In this document: positions 15,737-24,502 of the stretch, one piece after another | Layout: the number at the start of each line of letters is the position of its first letter | Position numbering within the stretch: position 1 is the first letter of the stretch | The notes under the pieces: model-generated | Told to the model about the DNA's origin: nothing | Database searches by the model: none | The model's input: only the letters and a program-made list of their open reading frames with translations | Assembly: GCF_036569345.1 (NCBI RefSeq) | Contig: NZ_DATCQT010000193.1 | Location: 1 to 27,464 of the forward strand | Direction: 5' to 3' | DNA length: 27,464 nucleotides | Source: Clostridium_AD sp036569345 | GTDB taxonomy: Bacteria > Bacillota > Clostridia > Clostridiales > Clostridiaceae | Made by a program: the position numbers and the translations under genes

Positions 15737-17083
15737 TTACATTATTTCTAAAGCTTCCGCTAATTTTTCTGTAAGCAATTCTTTAGCTTGCAATATAATA
15801 TCCGCTATAACTTCTTCATCAAAGTCGAATTTATCGCCCTCTATATTTTCCGTATAAATTTGTTTCTTCCAGATAGATCCCCAGTTTTTCACAAGTTGCT
15901 TTTTAAGCTCGACATCTGTGGTATATAAACTTACTACTTGTTCTAACTCCTGAAATATAGAGTTTTTCATTTTGAGGTTTTCAAAATCTTGCATAAGTGG
16001 GGTTGTTCTAAATATTATAGAGTCTACCCACAAAAAATATTTCTCAAAACCCAGTTCTTCATTTATGTTTTCTATAAATAGCTTACAATCCTCTTCATTC
16101 ATACAATTTATTTCATGGTGTTTATCTGTTCTTCCTTTTATTATTAATCCAATAATGTAGCCTTTAAATTCACTTTCTAAATCTTCCCTTAAATTCTTTA
16201 TGGCCTTTGAAGTTTCAGGAATAATATTTGTTAAATTACTTAGTTTCTCTAAAATTAACTGATGTAAATCACTATAATTTTCTATCTTAGTAGAATCATC
16301 TATTATTATTTCTACACTCTTATATACAACTGTTGCTGTAGGCAAAAATTCCATATTTACAATTTCTTTCTTGCATGCTGTAACCAAAAAAACTCCACCT
16401 AGTCCCTGCTCACCCATATCACGACCTTGAGGAATACCTGGAAAGGCTATAATAGGTTTCGAGGCATTTAAAACACTTTGTTTATGTATATGACCTAGTG
16501 CCCAATAATCTATATTAGGGACCTTCAAAAGCTCCTCCATACTGCAAGGAATATAATTATTATTATCTCTCTCTAAAGCAGTATGTAGCATTGCTATATT
16601 AAACACATCATTATCAATTATGTAGTTTTCATAAGTTTTTTCTCTCTCGTTTCTTCGCTTATAGGATTTTCCTATAATTTTTGCTATTAACTTTCCCTCT
16701 TTGTATACCTCCAAATTCTCTACACTATCAGCGCTTAGAATATGAACATTTATTGGCATAGTAAACAATTCCAAAGAATCATTTAAAGCATCATGATTAC
16801 CGTAAATAACATATACACTTATATCTTTTTCATTTAGTTTTTCACATTCTGTCATAAAAAATCTATTACCTTTTACTGACCTTAAATAGCTGTCATAAAC
16901 GTCTCCACATAACAAGATAAAGTCTACTTCATATGAAATGGCTTTATAACATAGTCTTTCAAAGCCGTCATATACAGCAGTTTTACACAAATCTTGTATT
17001 TCTTTTTTTGGTTTTCCATTTATATTAAGAAAAGATCCCAAATGAACGTCTGCAGCATGAATAAATCGAAAAGTTTCACTCAT
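15737..17083 (-). CDS. YhaO/SbcD-like Mre11-family DNA exonuclease
   Basis: A metallophosphoesterase nuclease of 448 residues. Mre11 motifs are all visible: HAADVHLGS (D12, H14), LLCGDVYD (D61), YGNHD (N96, H97), a downstream His in MLHTALE, and ALGHIHK near 195. These coordinate the two Mn ions that cleave DNA. The C-terminal half (about 260-448) is a poorly conserved capping/partner-binding region. The chosen ATG (17083) follows AGGTGGTG; an upstream ATG lacks a ribosome site. It is the first gene of an operon with the YhaN-like ATPase. The region upstream (17084-17738) has no protein gene. Confidence 0.9.
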   Translation of the reverse strand: MSETFRFIHAADVHLGSFLNINGKPKKEIQDLCKTAVYDGFERLCYKAISYEVDFILLCGDVYDSYLRSVKGNRFFMTECEKLNEKDISVYVIYGNHDALNDSLELFTMPINVHILSADSVENLEVYKEGKLIAKIIGKSYKRRNEREKTYENYIIDNDVFNIAMLHTALERDNNNYIPCSMEELLKVPNIDYWALGHIHKQSVLNASKPIIAFPGIPQGRDMGEQGLGGVFLVTACKKEIVNMEFLPTATVVYKSVEIIIDDSTKIENYSDLHQLILEKLSNLTNIIPETSKAIKNLREDLESEFKGYIIGLIIKGRTDKHHEINCMNEEDCKLFIENINEELGFEKYFLWVDSIIFRTTPLMQDFENLKMKNSIFQELEQVVSLYTTDVELKKQLVKNWGSIWKKQIYTENIEGDKFDFDEEVIADIILQAKELLTEKLAEALEIM

Positions 17084-17187
17084 TACTTTTACACCACCTA
17101 TTATATATTTTACCATAAAAAATGGAAAGTATATATTATTTGATTTTTTTATTAGGCAAAAAAATAAACTAGTATTTTAACTAGTTG

Positions 17188-17215
17188 TTGATTTTCTATT
17201 CCCATATAGTATATA
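17188..17215 (+). promoter_or_regulatory. Possible promoter reading into the non-coding block
   Basis: Plus-strand TTGATT, 16 nt, TATATA, pointing into the G-rich non-coding block. It lies just right of a perfect 7-bp palindrome (AACTAGT/ACTAGTT, 17167-17186), which may belong to yhaO control. Confidence 0.35.
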
Positions 17216-17224
17216 AAATAAAAA

Positions 17225-17680
17225 AAAGCATACAATAATGTTAGTAGAGGATTTAAAATGGTTGAGCCTAGAGTACTTGTAGGTCGGAAATGGCTTTAGA
17301 GTATTCGGCCAAAGGTGTATACGAGATCTGCTAAGGTTTTTTATATGCCGGAGGGAAGAATATTATGGGTTCTTAACAGCTATATATGTGCCTAACCGTA
17401 TACATATGGTTCTCCCGGATGTGTAATATTCGAGCTAAGATGATATAGGTTGCCGCAGGTTTTATTAAAATATAACTAGGGGTTTTTCTTAGTCGAGAGA
17501 TTATTTTTAGCTCCCAAGGTGTTCTATATTGTCGAGTAAAGATGTATATATGTGCTGTAATGCTCCTTTGCTATTAAAAAATTGCATTCGGGTGTATAGG
17601 TATGTATATGTGTTGTAGCGAAGACTGTTTCAAGTTTTCAAATAAATCCCTAGGGTTATAAGATAAGTTATTATATACAT
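17225..17680 (+). ncRNA. Candidate long non-coding RNA with four degenerate repeats
   Basis: About 450 nt with no credible ORF, clearly richer in G than its surroundings on the plus strand. Four related segments start near 17307, 17412, 17511 and 17585, each with a core like GGTGTnnTATnnnCGAG followed by TAAGATG-like sequence. The second and third are the most alike and are 99 nt apart. Complementary pairs GAATATTA (17358-17365) and TAATATTC (17424-17431) suggest folding. A 13-codon frame (start 17258, stop TAG at 17297-17299) has only a weak ribosome site. It could be a structured RNA, a decayed mobile element or the leader of something lost. Transcription is not shown; the strand is inferred from the G bias and the promoter at 17188. 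Confidence 0.4.
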
Positions 17681-17682
17681 GA

Positions 17683-17731
17683 AAACAAATAACAAGTCAA
17701 ATATTTTAAATTATTGACTTGTTATTTGTTT
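17683..17731 (-). terminator. Terminator of the GerMN lipoprotein gene
   Basis: A perfect 18-bp stem (17683-17700 with 17714-17731) of AAACAAATAACAAGTCAA and its complement, with a 13-nt loop. It begins 7 nt after the stop codon on the minus strand and ends in TTTGTTTT. It could also stop any plus-strand RNA from the non-coding block, though no T-run follows on that side. Confidence 0.85.
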
Positions 17732-17738
17732 ATCTATA

Positions 17739-18332
17739 TCATTTCTTCATCATTTCATTCTTTTCAACAAAAGGCATACTAACATCAGTTTGTCCACCCA
17801 TCGTCGTTACATTTTTACCATTAACAAGAAATTGAACCTTTGTTATTCCTAATTCTTTATATTCAATTAATGTATTTATAATTGAATATAAAGCCATATT
17901 CTCTCCTGCTGAACCCTCAACCTTTAATCCAGTTTTAAGATCAACATAAGCTATTTTTTCTTTAACTTGAACATCTAATACTTCTAAGTTTGTAGGCAAT
18001 GTCGCATATGATTTTACTGCGCTTTTCGTACTAGGCCCTTTTACTAATTCACTTACAATAGACTTAGCTGTAGGATTCTCAATAGTTCTTTTTTCACCCA
18101 CTAAATACATAGCTTGATCATCACTAAAATAGAGTAACACGTCAGAACTTTGTACTACAGGCTTTGTTACTTCTGGAGTTTGCACCTGCGTTGCTACTGT
18201 AGGAGTTTCTTCCTTTGGCTGTTCTTTTACTACGCTTGTTGATGTAGTCTCTTTTTTTACCTCAGTTTTTGAACAAGCAGTCAATGTAAAGATAAATACG
18301 CTGCATAATATTACTGAAATAATTTTTTTCAT
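17739..18332 (-). CDS. GerMN-domain lipoprotein
   Basis: A 197-residue secreted lipoprotein. The signal peptide ends in a lipobox LTAC with lipidated Cys at 20. A Thr/Glu/Pro-rich linker spans about 21-62. A single GerMN domain (about 63-185) contains DVLLYFSDDQAMYLV, SIVSELVKGPSTKSA and the LNGxxVTTMGG-like segment VQFLVNGKNVTTMGG. GerMN domains occur in the spore germination/sporulation protein GerM and in other Firmicute lipoproteins, where they probably bind cell-wall or protein partners. GerM itself has two such domains, so this is not a GerM orthologue by length. The ATG follows GGAAGGTGA. It is separate from the SprT-like gene upstream by 129 nt. Confidence 0.88.
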   Translation of the reverse strand: MKKIISVILCSVFIFTLTACSKTEVKKETTSTSVVKEQPKEETPTVATQVQTPEVTKPVVQSSDVLLYFSDDQAMYLVGEKRTIENPTAKSIVSELVKGPSTKSAVKSYATLPTNLEVLDVQVKEKIAYVDLKTGLKVEGSAGENMALYSIINTLIEYKELGITKVQFLVNGKNVTTMGGQTDVSMPFVEKNEMMKK

Positions 18333-18461
18333 TTTGTCACCTTCCTAATAAAATATTTTATTATTAATTATAATTAACAAAACCTAAAGATAAATCTTCA
18401 ATTTTATTAGCAATTATTTCTAAATTATATCACAAATTATAATGTTATGTGATAATCTTTA

Positions 18462-19211
18462 TTAAAAAATTAAGTTGCCTAAATGTACATACCATTTAGA
18501 ATATACATTTCCATGGTCGTCTCTATAAGTGCCTTTTTTATCCTTCACCATAACTGTTGCCCTTGTGTTTATTTTATGTATGAAACCACTATATTTTTTG
18601 CCATCACATAAAAATCTCACCTTTTGTCCTATTACTAATCCATATTTTTCTGTATTTATTTCTTTTTGACTGGGCAATTGATGAACTACATCTGTATGTC
18701 CAAATATGTTATTAACCATTGTTTTAAACCTAAGTCTTTTGCAACTGGATTCTTTATAAATATGTAACTCCATTAAATGACATAATTCATGTTCAAATAC
18801 TATTTGAAATGCCTCTAAGGAATCTTTTGTATTTATCCCTGATACTATTTTGTCTCTTTCTACCTTATAATATTGATAAAAAAATTTTATACCCATTCTA
18901 ATCTCATAAGTTTCTTCATCTGGTTGTAACAGTTTTAACTTTTTACTGTAAATAGTTTTTCCTGCAGCAGATGTCATTCTAGTGGACAAGGAAAAAATTA
19001 ATTTTCCTTTAAAATCCCCACTAAAGTAATTGTTGAAAAATTCTTCATCATATAAATCAAATAAATTTTTCAGATCCTCATTTGACATACATTGTATATT
19101 TCCTGTGTTCACGTTTTTAGATAAAATGATAAATTTATTTCTTACATCATTTCTTTTATTAATTATATCTGAGCTGCTATATATTAGATCTTTTATGTTT
19201 TCACTTATCAT
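18462..19211 (-). CDS. SprT-like zinc metalloprotein with a C-terminal SH3-like domain
   Basis: A 249-residue protein. Residues about 40-175 resemble the SprT-like fold: DLKNLFDLYDEEFFNNYF, then the zinc motif HELCH at 141-145 (E142 catalytic) and a possible third ligand near H172 in FGHTDVVH. SprT relatives include the DNA-protein-crosslink protease Spartan. After about residue 190 comes a small beta-rich domain (GQKVRFLCDGKKYSGFIHKI) resembling an SH3-like barrel, instead of the zinc finger seen in SprT. The ATG follows AAGGAAGTAAGG. It is 35 nt downstream of the VIT/VWA gene on the same strand, so probably co-transcribed. A small hairpin at 18428-18454 (TATCACA/TGTGATA) may end the transcript. 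Substrate unknown. Confidence 0.72.
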   Translation of the reverse strand: MISENIKDLIYSSSDIINKRNDVRNKFIILSKNVNTGNIQCMSNEDLKNLFDLYDEEFFNNYFSGDFKGKLIFSLSTRMTSAAGKTIYSKKLKLLQPDEETYEIRMGIKFFYQYYKVERDKIVSGINTKDSLEAFQIVFEHELCHLMELHIYKESSCKRLRFKTMVNNIFGHTDVVHQLPSQKEINTEKYGLVIGQKVRFLCDGKKYSGFIHKINTRATVMVKDKKGTYRDDHGNVYSKWYVHLGNLIF

Positions 19212-19246
19212 TAGCCTTACTTCCTTTTGAGAAAATGGAATAAATT

Positions 19247-21130
19247 TTAAAGCTTCTTTAAAATAGCAGTATCAATTATTAAACCATGTTTATCTTTAGA
19301 TAGTTTTAAACTATCTTTATAATAAAATGCTGTTGACTGAGAATTTCCATTTAAATTTTCATAGGAAATTTCTAATTTTTTCGTAGTTTTAACAGGTAGA
19401 ATTTCTCTAATTCTTATTCCCAGTATTGGATCTTCCATCTCCTCATAAAGAATAAAAGCAGTTTCTCCACAAATTATTCCAACCTTTTTAGAAATTTCAA
19501 TAATCTTCTTATTCATTGCATCTCGAAGTTCCCCTCGTTCATATTTAACTCTATGCTGAAGAGATTCTATACGTTTTTTATACCACACTTTTTCAATTAG
19601 ATTAACATTTTCTTCTAGTTCAAGTTCATTTAGCATAATTACCCTTTGAACCCTATTTTTCCCTACTTTTCCTTTTAACGTAACAACTCCGCCTACTTCA
19701 CCGTTAATTTTAGCAAAAACTGAAAATGGTTCTTTATCATACATGTATTCAATAGTTCTTGGAAATGTTGTTTCCACATTCATTTTTCCCCAATCAATTT
19801 CAATATCAGTAACCTGGGGATTTTTAATTCTATTAAATTGTTTAAGTACCTTATCTTCAATTCTTTCATCAGAGTTAATAACTTCCGCAGCTCCATAACT
19901 AATTCGAGCTAATTTATTAATGAAATAGCTATTTACGTTGGTATCTATTCCAAAAGGAAATATTCGACTTTCTTTAATATTTTCCTCTACAAAAGTTAAT
20001 ATTTCTTTTTCATTTTCAGCCAAATCATCTGTAAATAAAAATATTACATTTTCCTCTTCTTCACTTTTACCAAGCAGTGCATACTTTATTGCATCAAAAA
20101 TCACTGCATTTTTTTCTACTTTAAGCTCTTGAATCCATTTTTTTGCATTTTCTAAATTTTCTTCATTAAAATCAACCTTTATCTCTTTTGAGAAGTAACT
20201 AAGTTTATCTCCAAAAGCAGCAATATTAAAGGTATCCCCTGATGTTAAATTTTGTAAACACAGTAAAAGTACATTTTTTCCCTCTTTTAACTTATCGCCA
20301 CTCATTGACTCTGAGATATCTAGAAGGAATATGTAATTTGCTCCCAATATAGTTTGCTCTGCTTCAAGCTCTGGAATAAATCTTAAATATAAAATTCCCT
20401 TATCATCTCTAGGATAATCATATATCATTCCTGTAGTTTCTAATTTTTCTTGCTCCTCTAGTATTATTTCTAAACCTTTATCCATCTTTTGATTTATTCC
20501 ATCCAATGTTACTTTATATAAATTATTTTCTTCATATTCAACCTTCAATTTGTGAGATGTACACTTGAATTTTAATTTTGTTAAGGATTCAACTAATAGT
20601 CTTAAAGTAAACTTATAATCATGGCCTTTATTGACACTAACATTTTCACTGGATAATATCGTATTATTTTGTGAAATATTTATTGGATCTATTATTTTTG
20701 GAATGGATAACTTCAAATTTCTATTCTCATAACTAAGCTCTTCTATATATGATACTTTAAGTTTTACAACTTCATTAGGAATTATCTTTCCTATAACTAT
20801 CCTAATTATATTATCTCTAAATTCTTCTAGTAAAAAAGTTTTGTTATCTGAATCCTTAAAATTTTCATAAATCTTATTTGCATCTTCTTTATTTTGTATT
20901 AATCCCTTAATAGTCCTACCACCAAGCACTGCCTCAAAACCTGATATAACTGCTTGCTCTGGAATCGGGAAAGTATAAATGGCTTCTACATCATTGCTTC
21001 CTTTGTTCTCATATACATGGTCAATAGTATACTCCGCGAATTCCCCACACAAATTTCCTCTTATATTAACTTCTTTTAAAATTATGTTATTTTTTAACTT
21101 TTTTTTATGTTTCGAACTATTAATTGACAT
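19247..21130 (-). CDS. VIT and von Willebrand A domain protein
   Basis: A 627-residue protein with a VIT domain (about 15-150: ILKEVNIRGNLCGEFAEYTI, TFPIPEQAVISGFEAVLGGR) followed by a VWA domain (about 265-430). The MIDAS motif is intact: DISES at 271-275, with further acidic Asp in LFTDDLAENEK. The C-terminal 190 residues have no recognised fold. There is no signal peptide or TM helix, so it is probably cytoplasmic, unlike eukaryotic inter-alpha-trypsin inhibitor heavy chains that share the layout. VWA-MIDAS proteins bind partners through a metal ion; the partner is unknown. The ATG follows CAGGAGGGA. It heads a likely two-gene unit with the SprT-like metalloprotein. Confidence 0.88.
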   Translation of the reverse strand: MSINSSKHKKKLKNNIILKEVNIRGNLCGEFAEYTIDHVYENKGSNDVEAIYTFPIPEQAVISGFEAVLGGRTIKGLIQNKEDANKIYENFKDSDNKTFLLEEFRDNIIRIVIGKIIPNEVVKLKVSYIEELSYENRNLKLSIPKIIDPINISQNNTILSSENVSVNKGHDYKFTLRLLVESLTKLKFKCTSHKLKVEYEENNLYKVTLDGINQKMDKGLEIILEEQEKLETTGMIYDYPRDDKGILYLRFIPELEAEQTILGANYIFLLDISESMSGDKLKEGKNVLLLCLQNLTSGDTFNIAAFGDKLSYFSKEIKVDFNEENLENAKKWIQELKVEKNAVIFDAIKYALLGKSEEEENVIFLFTDDLAENEKEILTFVEENIKESRIFPFGIDTNVNSYFINKLARISYGAAEVINSDERIEDKVLKQFNRIKNPQVTDIEIDWGKMNVETTFPRTIEYMYDKEPFSVFAKINGEVGGVVTLKGKVGKNRVQRVIMLNELELEENVNLIEKVWYKKRIESLQHRVKYERGELRDAMNKKIIEISKKVGIICGETAFILYEEMEDPILGIRIREILPVKTTKKLEISYENLNGNSQSTAFYYKDSLKLSKDKHGLIIDTAILKKL

Positions 21131-21245
21131 TGTATCCCTCCTGATTTTATATAACCAAAACTATGCAGAACCCATAAAATATTATACACATATTTTATCA
21201 TTAATATTAAAATTAGTCTTTGAATTTTTTGCAATAATTTTATTC

Positions 21246-21274
21246 TTGTTATTTATTTTTATGTACCTTATAAT
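21246..21274 (+). promoter_or_regulatory. Sigma-A promoter of the PPi-phosphofructokinase gene
   Basis: TTGTTA, 17 nt, perfect TATAAT, about 64 nt before the ATG at 21338. Confidence 0.7.
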
Positions 21275-21337
21275 AAATAGATGGATAGTATGGATAATAA
21301 TATTTATGCTCAACCTGTCGAAAGGGGAAATTATTGT

Positions 21338-22567
21338 ATGAATAATTGTATAGTAGCTCAATCAGGAGGCCCAACTTCTGTAATAAATGCTAGCGCTATG
21401 GGAGTACTTGAGGAGAACAATACCTCTCACTATTATGATAACGTTTTTGCTGGCATAAATGGGATACAAGGTATTTTAAACAAACACATTGTAAACCTAT
21501 CTATTATTACTTATGATGAAGTTAAAGGATTAAAGTATACACCTTCCTCTGGTCTTGGTTCTTGCAGATATAAACTAAAACCATTCAAAAAAAGCACTGA
21601 AGAGTACATAAAACTTTTTGAAATATTAGAAGAATATGAAATTAAAACTTTCTTCTATATAGGTGGTAATGATTCACAAGATACTGTACATAAACTTAGT
21701 GTTTATGCAAAAAAACATAATCAGGATGTAAAATTCATTGGCATTCCTAAAACCATAGATAATGACCTACCAATTATGGATCATACACCTGGCTTTGGTA
21801 GTGCAGCTAAATTAATTGCCACTCAAGTTCTTGAAAACTTCCTAGATGCTAGTGTGTATCCAACAAAAGGAGTCTTCATACTTGAAACTATGGGACGTGA
21901 TACTGGCTGGCTAGCTGCTAGTGCTTGCCTTGCTACTATTAATGGTAAACCTGTTGCAGATTTTATCTATCTACCAGAAATAGCTTTTGATGCTGAGAAA
22001 TTTTTAAGAGACGTAAGTAAAAAACTCACTGAAAAAGACCATGTTTTCGTGGTAATATCCGAAGGCATCCGAACAAAAGATGGCAAATCATTAGATGACA
22101 CATACGAAGTAACCCTTGATAAATTTGGACATGTTCAGTTAGGTGGTATTTGTGCCTATCTTAAGAACTTACTTTTATCAACTGATACGGCTGAGAAAGT
22201 AAGGGTTTTAGAATTATCTACAATTCAACGCTGCTCTATGCATTGTGCCTCTCAAACAGATATTGATGAAGCCTATGCAGTAGGAAAAGCTGCTGCAAAT
22301 TATTCTATTGATGGAGTAAGCGGAAACATGATAGGTTTAAGAAGGCTTTCAAACGATCCTTACACCTCTGAACCTTTTGTACTTGAAGCTGAAAAAGTTG
22401 CAAATAATATTAAATATTTCCCTATGGAATGGATAAACGCAGAAGGAAATAATGTTACACGTGAAGCCTACGAATACACTCTTCCTTTAATAATGGGAGA
22501 ACCAAAAATAGTTATAGAAAATGGTCTTCCAAAATACACATTTTTAGAAGAATTTTTTAAATTATAA
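21338..22567 (+). CDS. Pyrophosphate-dependent 6-phosphofructokinase
   Basis: Interconverts fructose 6-phosphate and fructose 1,6-bisphosphate with PPi as phosphoryl donor. It is 409 residues long. Motifs: AQSGGPTSVINAS (7-19), YIGGNDS (107-113), PKTIDND (137-143, catalytic D141) and the substrate loop ETMGRDTGW (183-191). Two residues mark PPi use rather than ATP: Asp at the GGND position where ATP enzymes have Gly, and Lys138 where they have Gly in PGTIDND. The ATG at 21338 follows AAAGGGGAA; an upstream in-frame ATG (21281) sits at the predicted transcription start and is not used. It is a single-gene unit with promoter and terminator. It probably complements or replaces ATP-PFK in a fermentative, PPi-economical glycolysis. 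Confidence 0.93.
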   Translation: MNNCIVAQSGGPTSVINASAMGVLEENNTSHYYDNVFAGINGIQGILNKHIVNLSIITYDEVKGLKYTPSSGLGSCRYKLKPFKKSTEEYIKLFEILEEYEIKTFFYIGGNDSQDTVHKLSVYAKKHNQDVKFIGIPKTIDNDLPIMDHTPGFGSAAKLIATQVLENFLDASVYPTKGVFILETMGRDTGWLAASACLATINGKPVADFIYLPEIAFDAEKFLRDVSKKLTEKDHVFVVISEGIRTKDGKSLDDTYEVTLDKFGHVQLGGICAYLKNLLLSTDTAEKVRVLELSTIQRCSMHCASQTDIDEAYAVGKAAANYSIDGVSGNMIGLRRLSNDPYTSEPFVLEAEKVANNIKYFPMEWINAEGNNVTREAYEYTLPLIMGEPKIVIENGLPKYTFLEEFFKL

Positions 22568-22605
22568 AAACAACTTTAAAAACTTTTTTAAATATTATAA
22601 ACTAT

Positions 22606-22646
22606 AAAAAGCTCTACGATAAATTAAATTTTCGTAGAGCTTTTTT
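22606..22646. terminator. Bidirectional terminator between the PPi-PFK gene and the membrane gene
   Basis: A 14-bp stem AAAAAGCTCTACGA / TCGTAGAGCTTTTT with T-runs on both strands, in the 91-nt convergent gap. Confidence 0.88.
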
Positions 22647-22658
22647 ATATTAACTATG

Positions 22659-23249
22659 TTAAGATAATGGATTCTCATTACCATATTTAAAATAAATTAA
22701 TGAATTCAAAAATCTCTGGTATTTACTAATTTCAGAGCTTACTTCTCGTCCTCTAAAGACTTGCATTGAAATAACTTCCCATAAAAACACCCATCCACCT
22801 ATATTAAATCCTTGTTGCACCGTTCCGAGTATTATGTTATCCCCAACAGTTGTACTTAAAAAAACAGACATTGCGAGTAAACTAAGTGATGCGAGTATAT
22901 ATCTAAATATCTTATGATAATTATCCTTTAAAACTTTAATCTCCTGATGCAAATAAAAAGAATAGTACGTTTTAATACCTGCAATTAACGACTCTTCCCT
23001 GTTTACATCTTTGCTTTCTTTAGGCAAATAAAAACATATATCCACTCCATTTTTTTCTGGAATCTCTTCAAAACAATTTTCAAGAAAACTTGCTAAATCA
23101 GGGTCCATGTCTCTCTTTCTAAAAGGAGCCCGATCCCACTCATTAAATATATCAGTGTATTTATCTATAGCTACTTGTATAACGTAATTCCCTGTAATAG
23201 TATTTTTCTCATAAATCTTTTGAAGATAATCACTTTTTTTCGGTTTCAT
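22659..23249 (-). CDS. Two-helix membrane protein, unknown function
   Basis: A 196-residue protein. The first 105 residues are soluble and charged (KWDRAPF-like and acidic stretches, a FLENCFEEIPEK segment). Two hydrophobic helices follow, at about 117-137 (YILASLSLLAMSVFLSTTVG) and 143-163 (VQQGFNIGGWVFLWEVISM), and then a short basic tail. I do not recognise a named family. I chose the ATG at 23249, 7 nt after GGAAGG; an in-frame ATG at 23297 with AAGGG is an alternative that would add 16 residues. It is convergent with the PPi-PFK gene and shares its terminator. Confidence 0.72.
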   Translation of the reverse strand: MKPKKSDYLQKIYEKNTITGNYVIQVAIDKYTDIFNEWDRAPFRKRDMDPDLASFLENCFEEIPEKNGVDICFYLPKESKDVNREESLIAGIKTYYSFYLHQEIKVLKDNYHKIFRYILASLSLLAMSVFLSTTVGDNIILGTVQQGFNIGGWVFLWEVISMQVFRGREVSSEISKYQRFLNSLIYFKYGNENPLS

Positions 23250-23479
23250 GGTTTTTTCCTTCCATTTAGTATTCATGTTCTGCATTATAGTTTGCATTTT
23301 ATCAACCCTTCATAAACAATTTATATACAGTTAATTATACTACTCTAATTGAGAATAGCAAAGTCAAGCCGTTATACAAAGAATAGTGATTATTGAGTTT
23401 ATTTAAGGTATCCTCTAGTTAGCGCTTAAATCCTCATGTTTAGACTTATATTGGTAATTTTTATCAAAATTATTGATAT

Positions 23480-24256
23480 TTATAAAATTAAATTTAAGTA
23501 CCAGTTTAAAATTCTATCACCACAGATTATTATTAAAAAAGCAGCCATTATTATAGATGGTCCAAAGGGCATTTCCGATCTTCCACTTTTCTTTTTAAAC
23601 CTCAATAAATAAACACCAATAACCCCACCAATTATAAAAGAAAAGAACATCATTACGAAGGTTAGTTTAAACCCCAAAAATAGTCCACAAAGCCCGCAAA
23701 TCTCTGCATCTCCCCAACCCATACCATTTGTTTTAATTATAAGCCTTGACAATAAAATAATAAATGTTATGATTCCTGCACCTAATGCTCCACCATAAAT
23801 ATAGGTAGCTACTGGTTGACCTAAATAAAAATTTACTCCTAGTAAAACAAAACCTACACCAATTGCAAGCCATGTGGTAGCAGTATATACATCCATAGTA
23901 TCATAATCTATCATAGCTATTACTACTAAAAAAGGTATAAGTATTAAAAACCGCATCAAATCAATACTAATTCCATATTGAAAATAAGTTAATAAGAAAA
24001 GTATAGCCGTCGTAAGTTCTACTAGGGCATATCTAATAGATATCTTCTCGCCACAGCTTCTGCATTTACCTCTTAAAAAGATCCAACTAAAAACTGGCAC
24101 AAGATCATAAGGCTTAATATTATGTCCACAGGAGGTACAGTGTGAAGGTGGAAATGCTATACTTTCCCCTCTTGGAATTCTGTAGATACAAACATTTAAA
24201 AAACTTCCTATTAATAGGCCTACTATAAAAATATATATTGCGAAAATGCTTTCCAT
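23480..24256 (-). CDS. pilD: Prepilin peptidase / methyltransferase (type IV leader peptidase)
   Basis: A membrane aspartic protease (family A24) that cleaves the leader of type IV prepilins and N-methylates the new end. Its 258 residues begin with the methyltransferase-associated domain: GSFLNVCIYRIPRGESI, then the zinc-type pairs C40-x2-C43 and C65-x2-C68. Catalytic Asp residues lie in MIDYDTMDVYT and in GMGWGD, the family's GxGxxD. There are about eight TM helices. The ATG at 24256 follows AAGGAGCG; an upstream in-frame ATG lacks a ribosome site. Its natural substrate, a prepilin, is encoded immediately upstream on the same strand. Confidence 0.94.
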   Translation of the reverse strand: MESIFAIYIFIVGLLIGSFLNVCIYRIPRGESIAFPPSHCTSCGHNIKPYDLVPVFSWIFLRGKCRSCGEKISIRYALVELTTAILFLLTYFQYGISIDLMRFLILIPFLVVIAMIDYDTMDVYTATTWLAIGVGFVLLGVNFYLGQPVATYIYGGALGAGIITFIILLSRLIIKTNGMGWGDAEICGLCGLFLGFKLTFVMMFFSFIIGGVIGVYLLRFKKKSGRSEMPFGPSIIMAAFLIIICGDRILNWYLNLIL

Positions 24257-24424
24257 TGTTAAACGCTCCTTGGATCTGGATTTTCTATTTAAATACAATT
24301 AATCTGCTTTTTATTTATATTAATATAATGTAAGCTTGTTAACTCTATTGTATTTATTTCCATTATAACTTTACCATAAATAAGCAAATAAAGGAACGTA
24401 ACTTTGTGCCCTAAAATAATTTAA

Positions 24425-24451
24425 TGTCCAAGGTTATAAAAACTTTGGACA
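24425..24451 (-). terminator. Possible weak terminator after the prepilin gene
   Basis: A 9-bp stem (TGTCCAAGG / CTTTGGACA) 51 nt after the prepilin stop. Only a broken T-run follows on the minus strand, so it may attenuate rather than stop transcription into pilD. Confidence 0.35.
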
Positions 24452-24502
24452 AATTAAGAAAACTATATAAACATTCAATTATTTTACATTAACTTCAGCT
24501 TT

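Noticed and set aside
17258..17299. 13-codon leader peptide at the start of the non-coding block
   Set aside because: Weak ribosome site, no codon bias signal and no downstream gene on that strand to attenuate.
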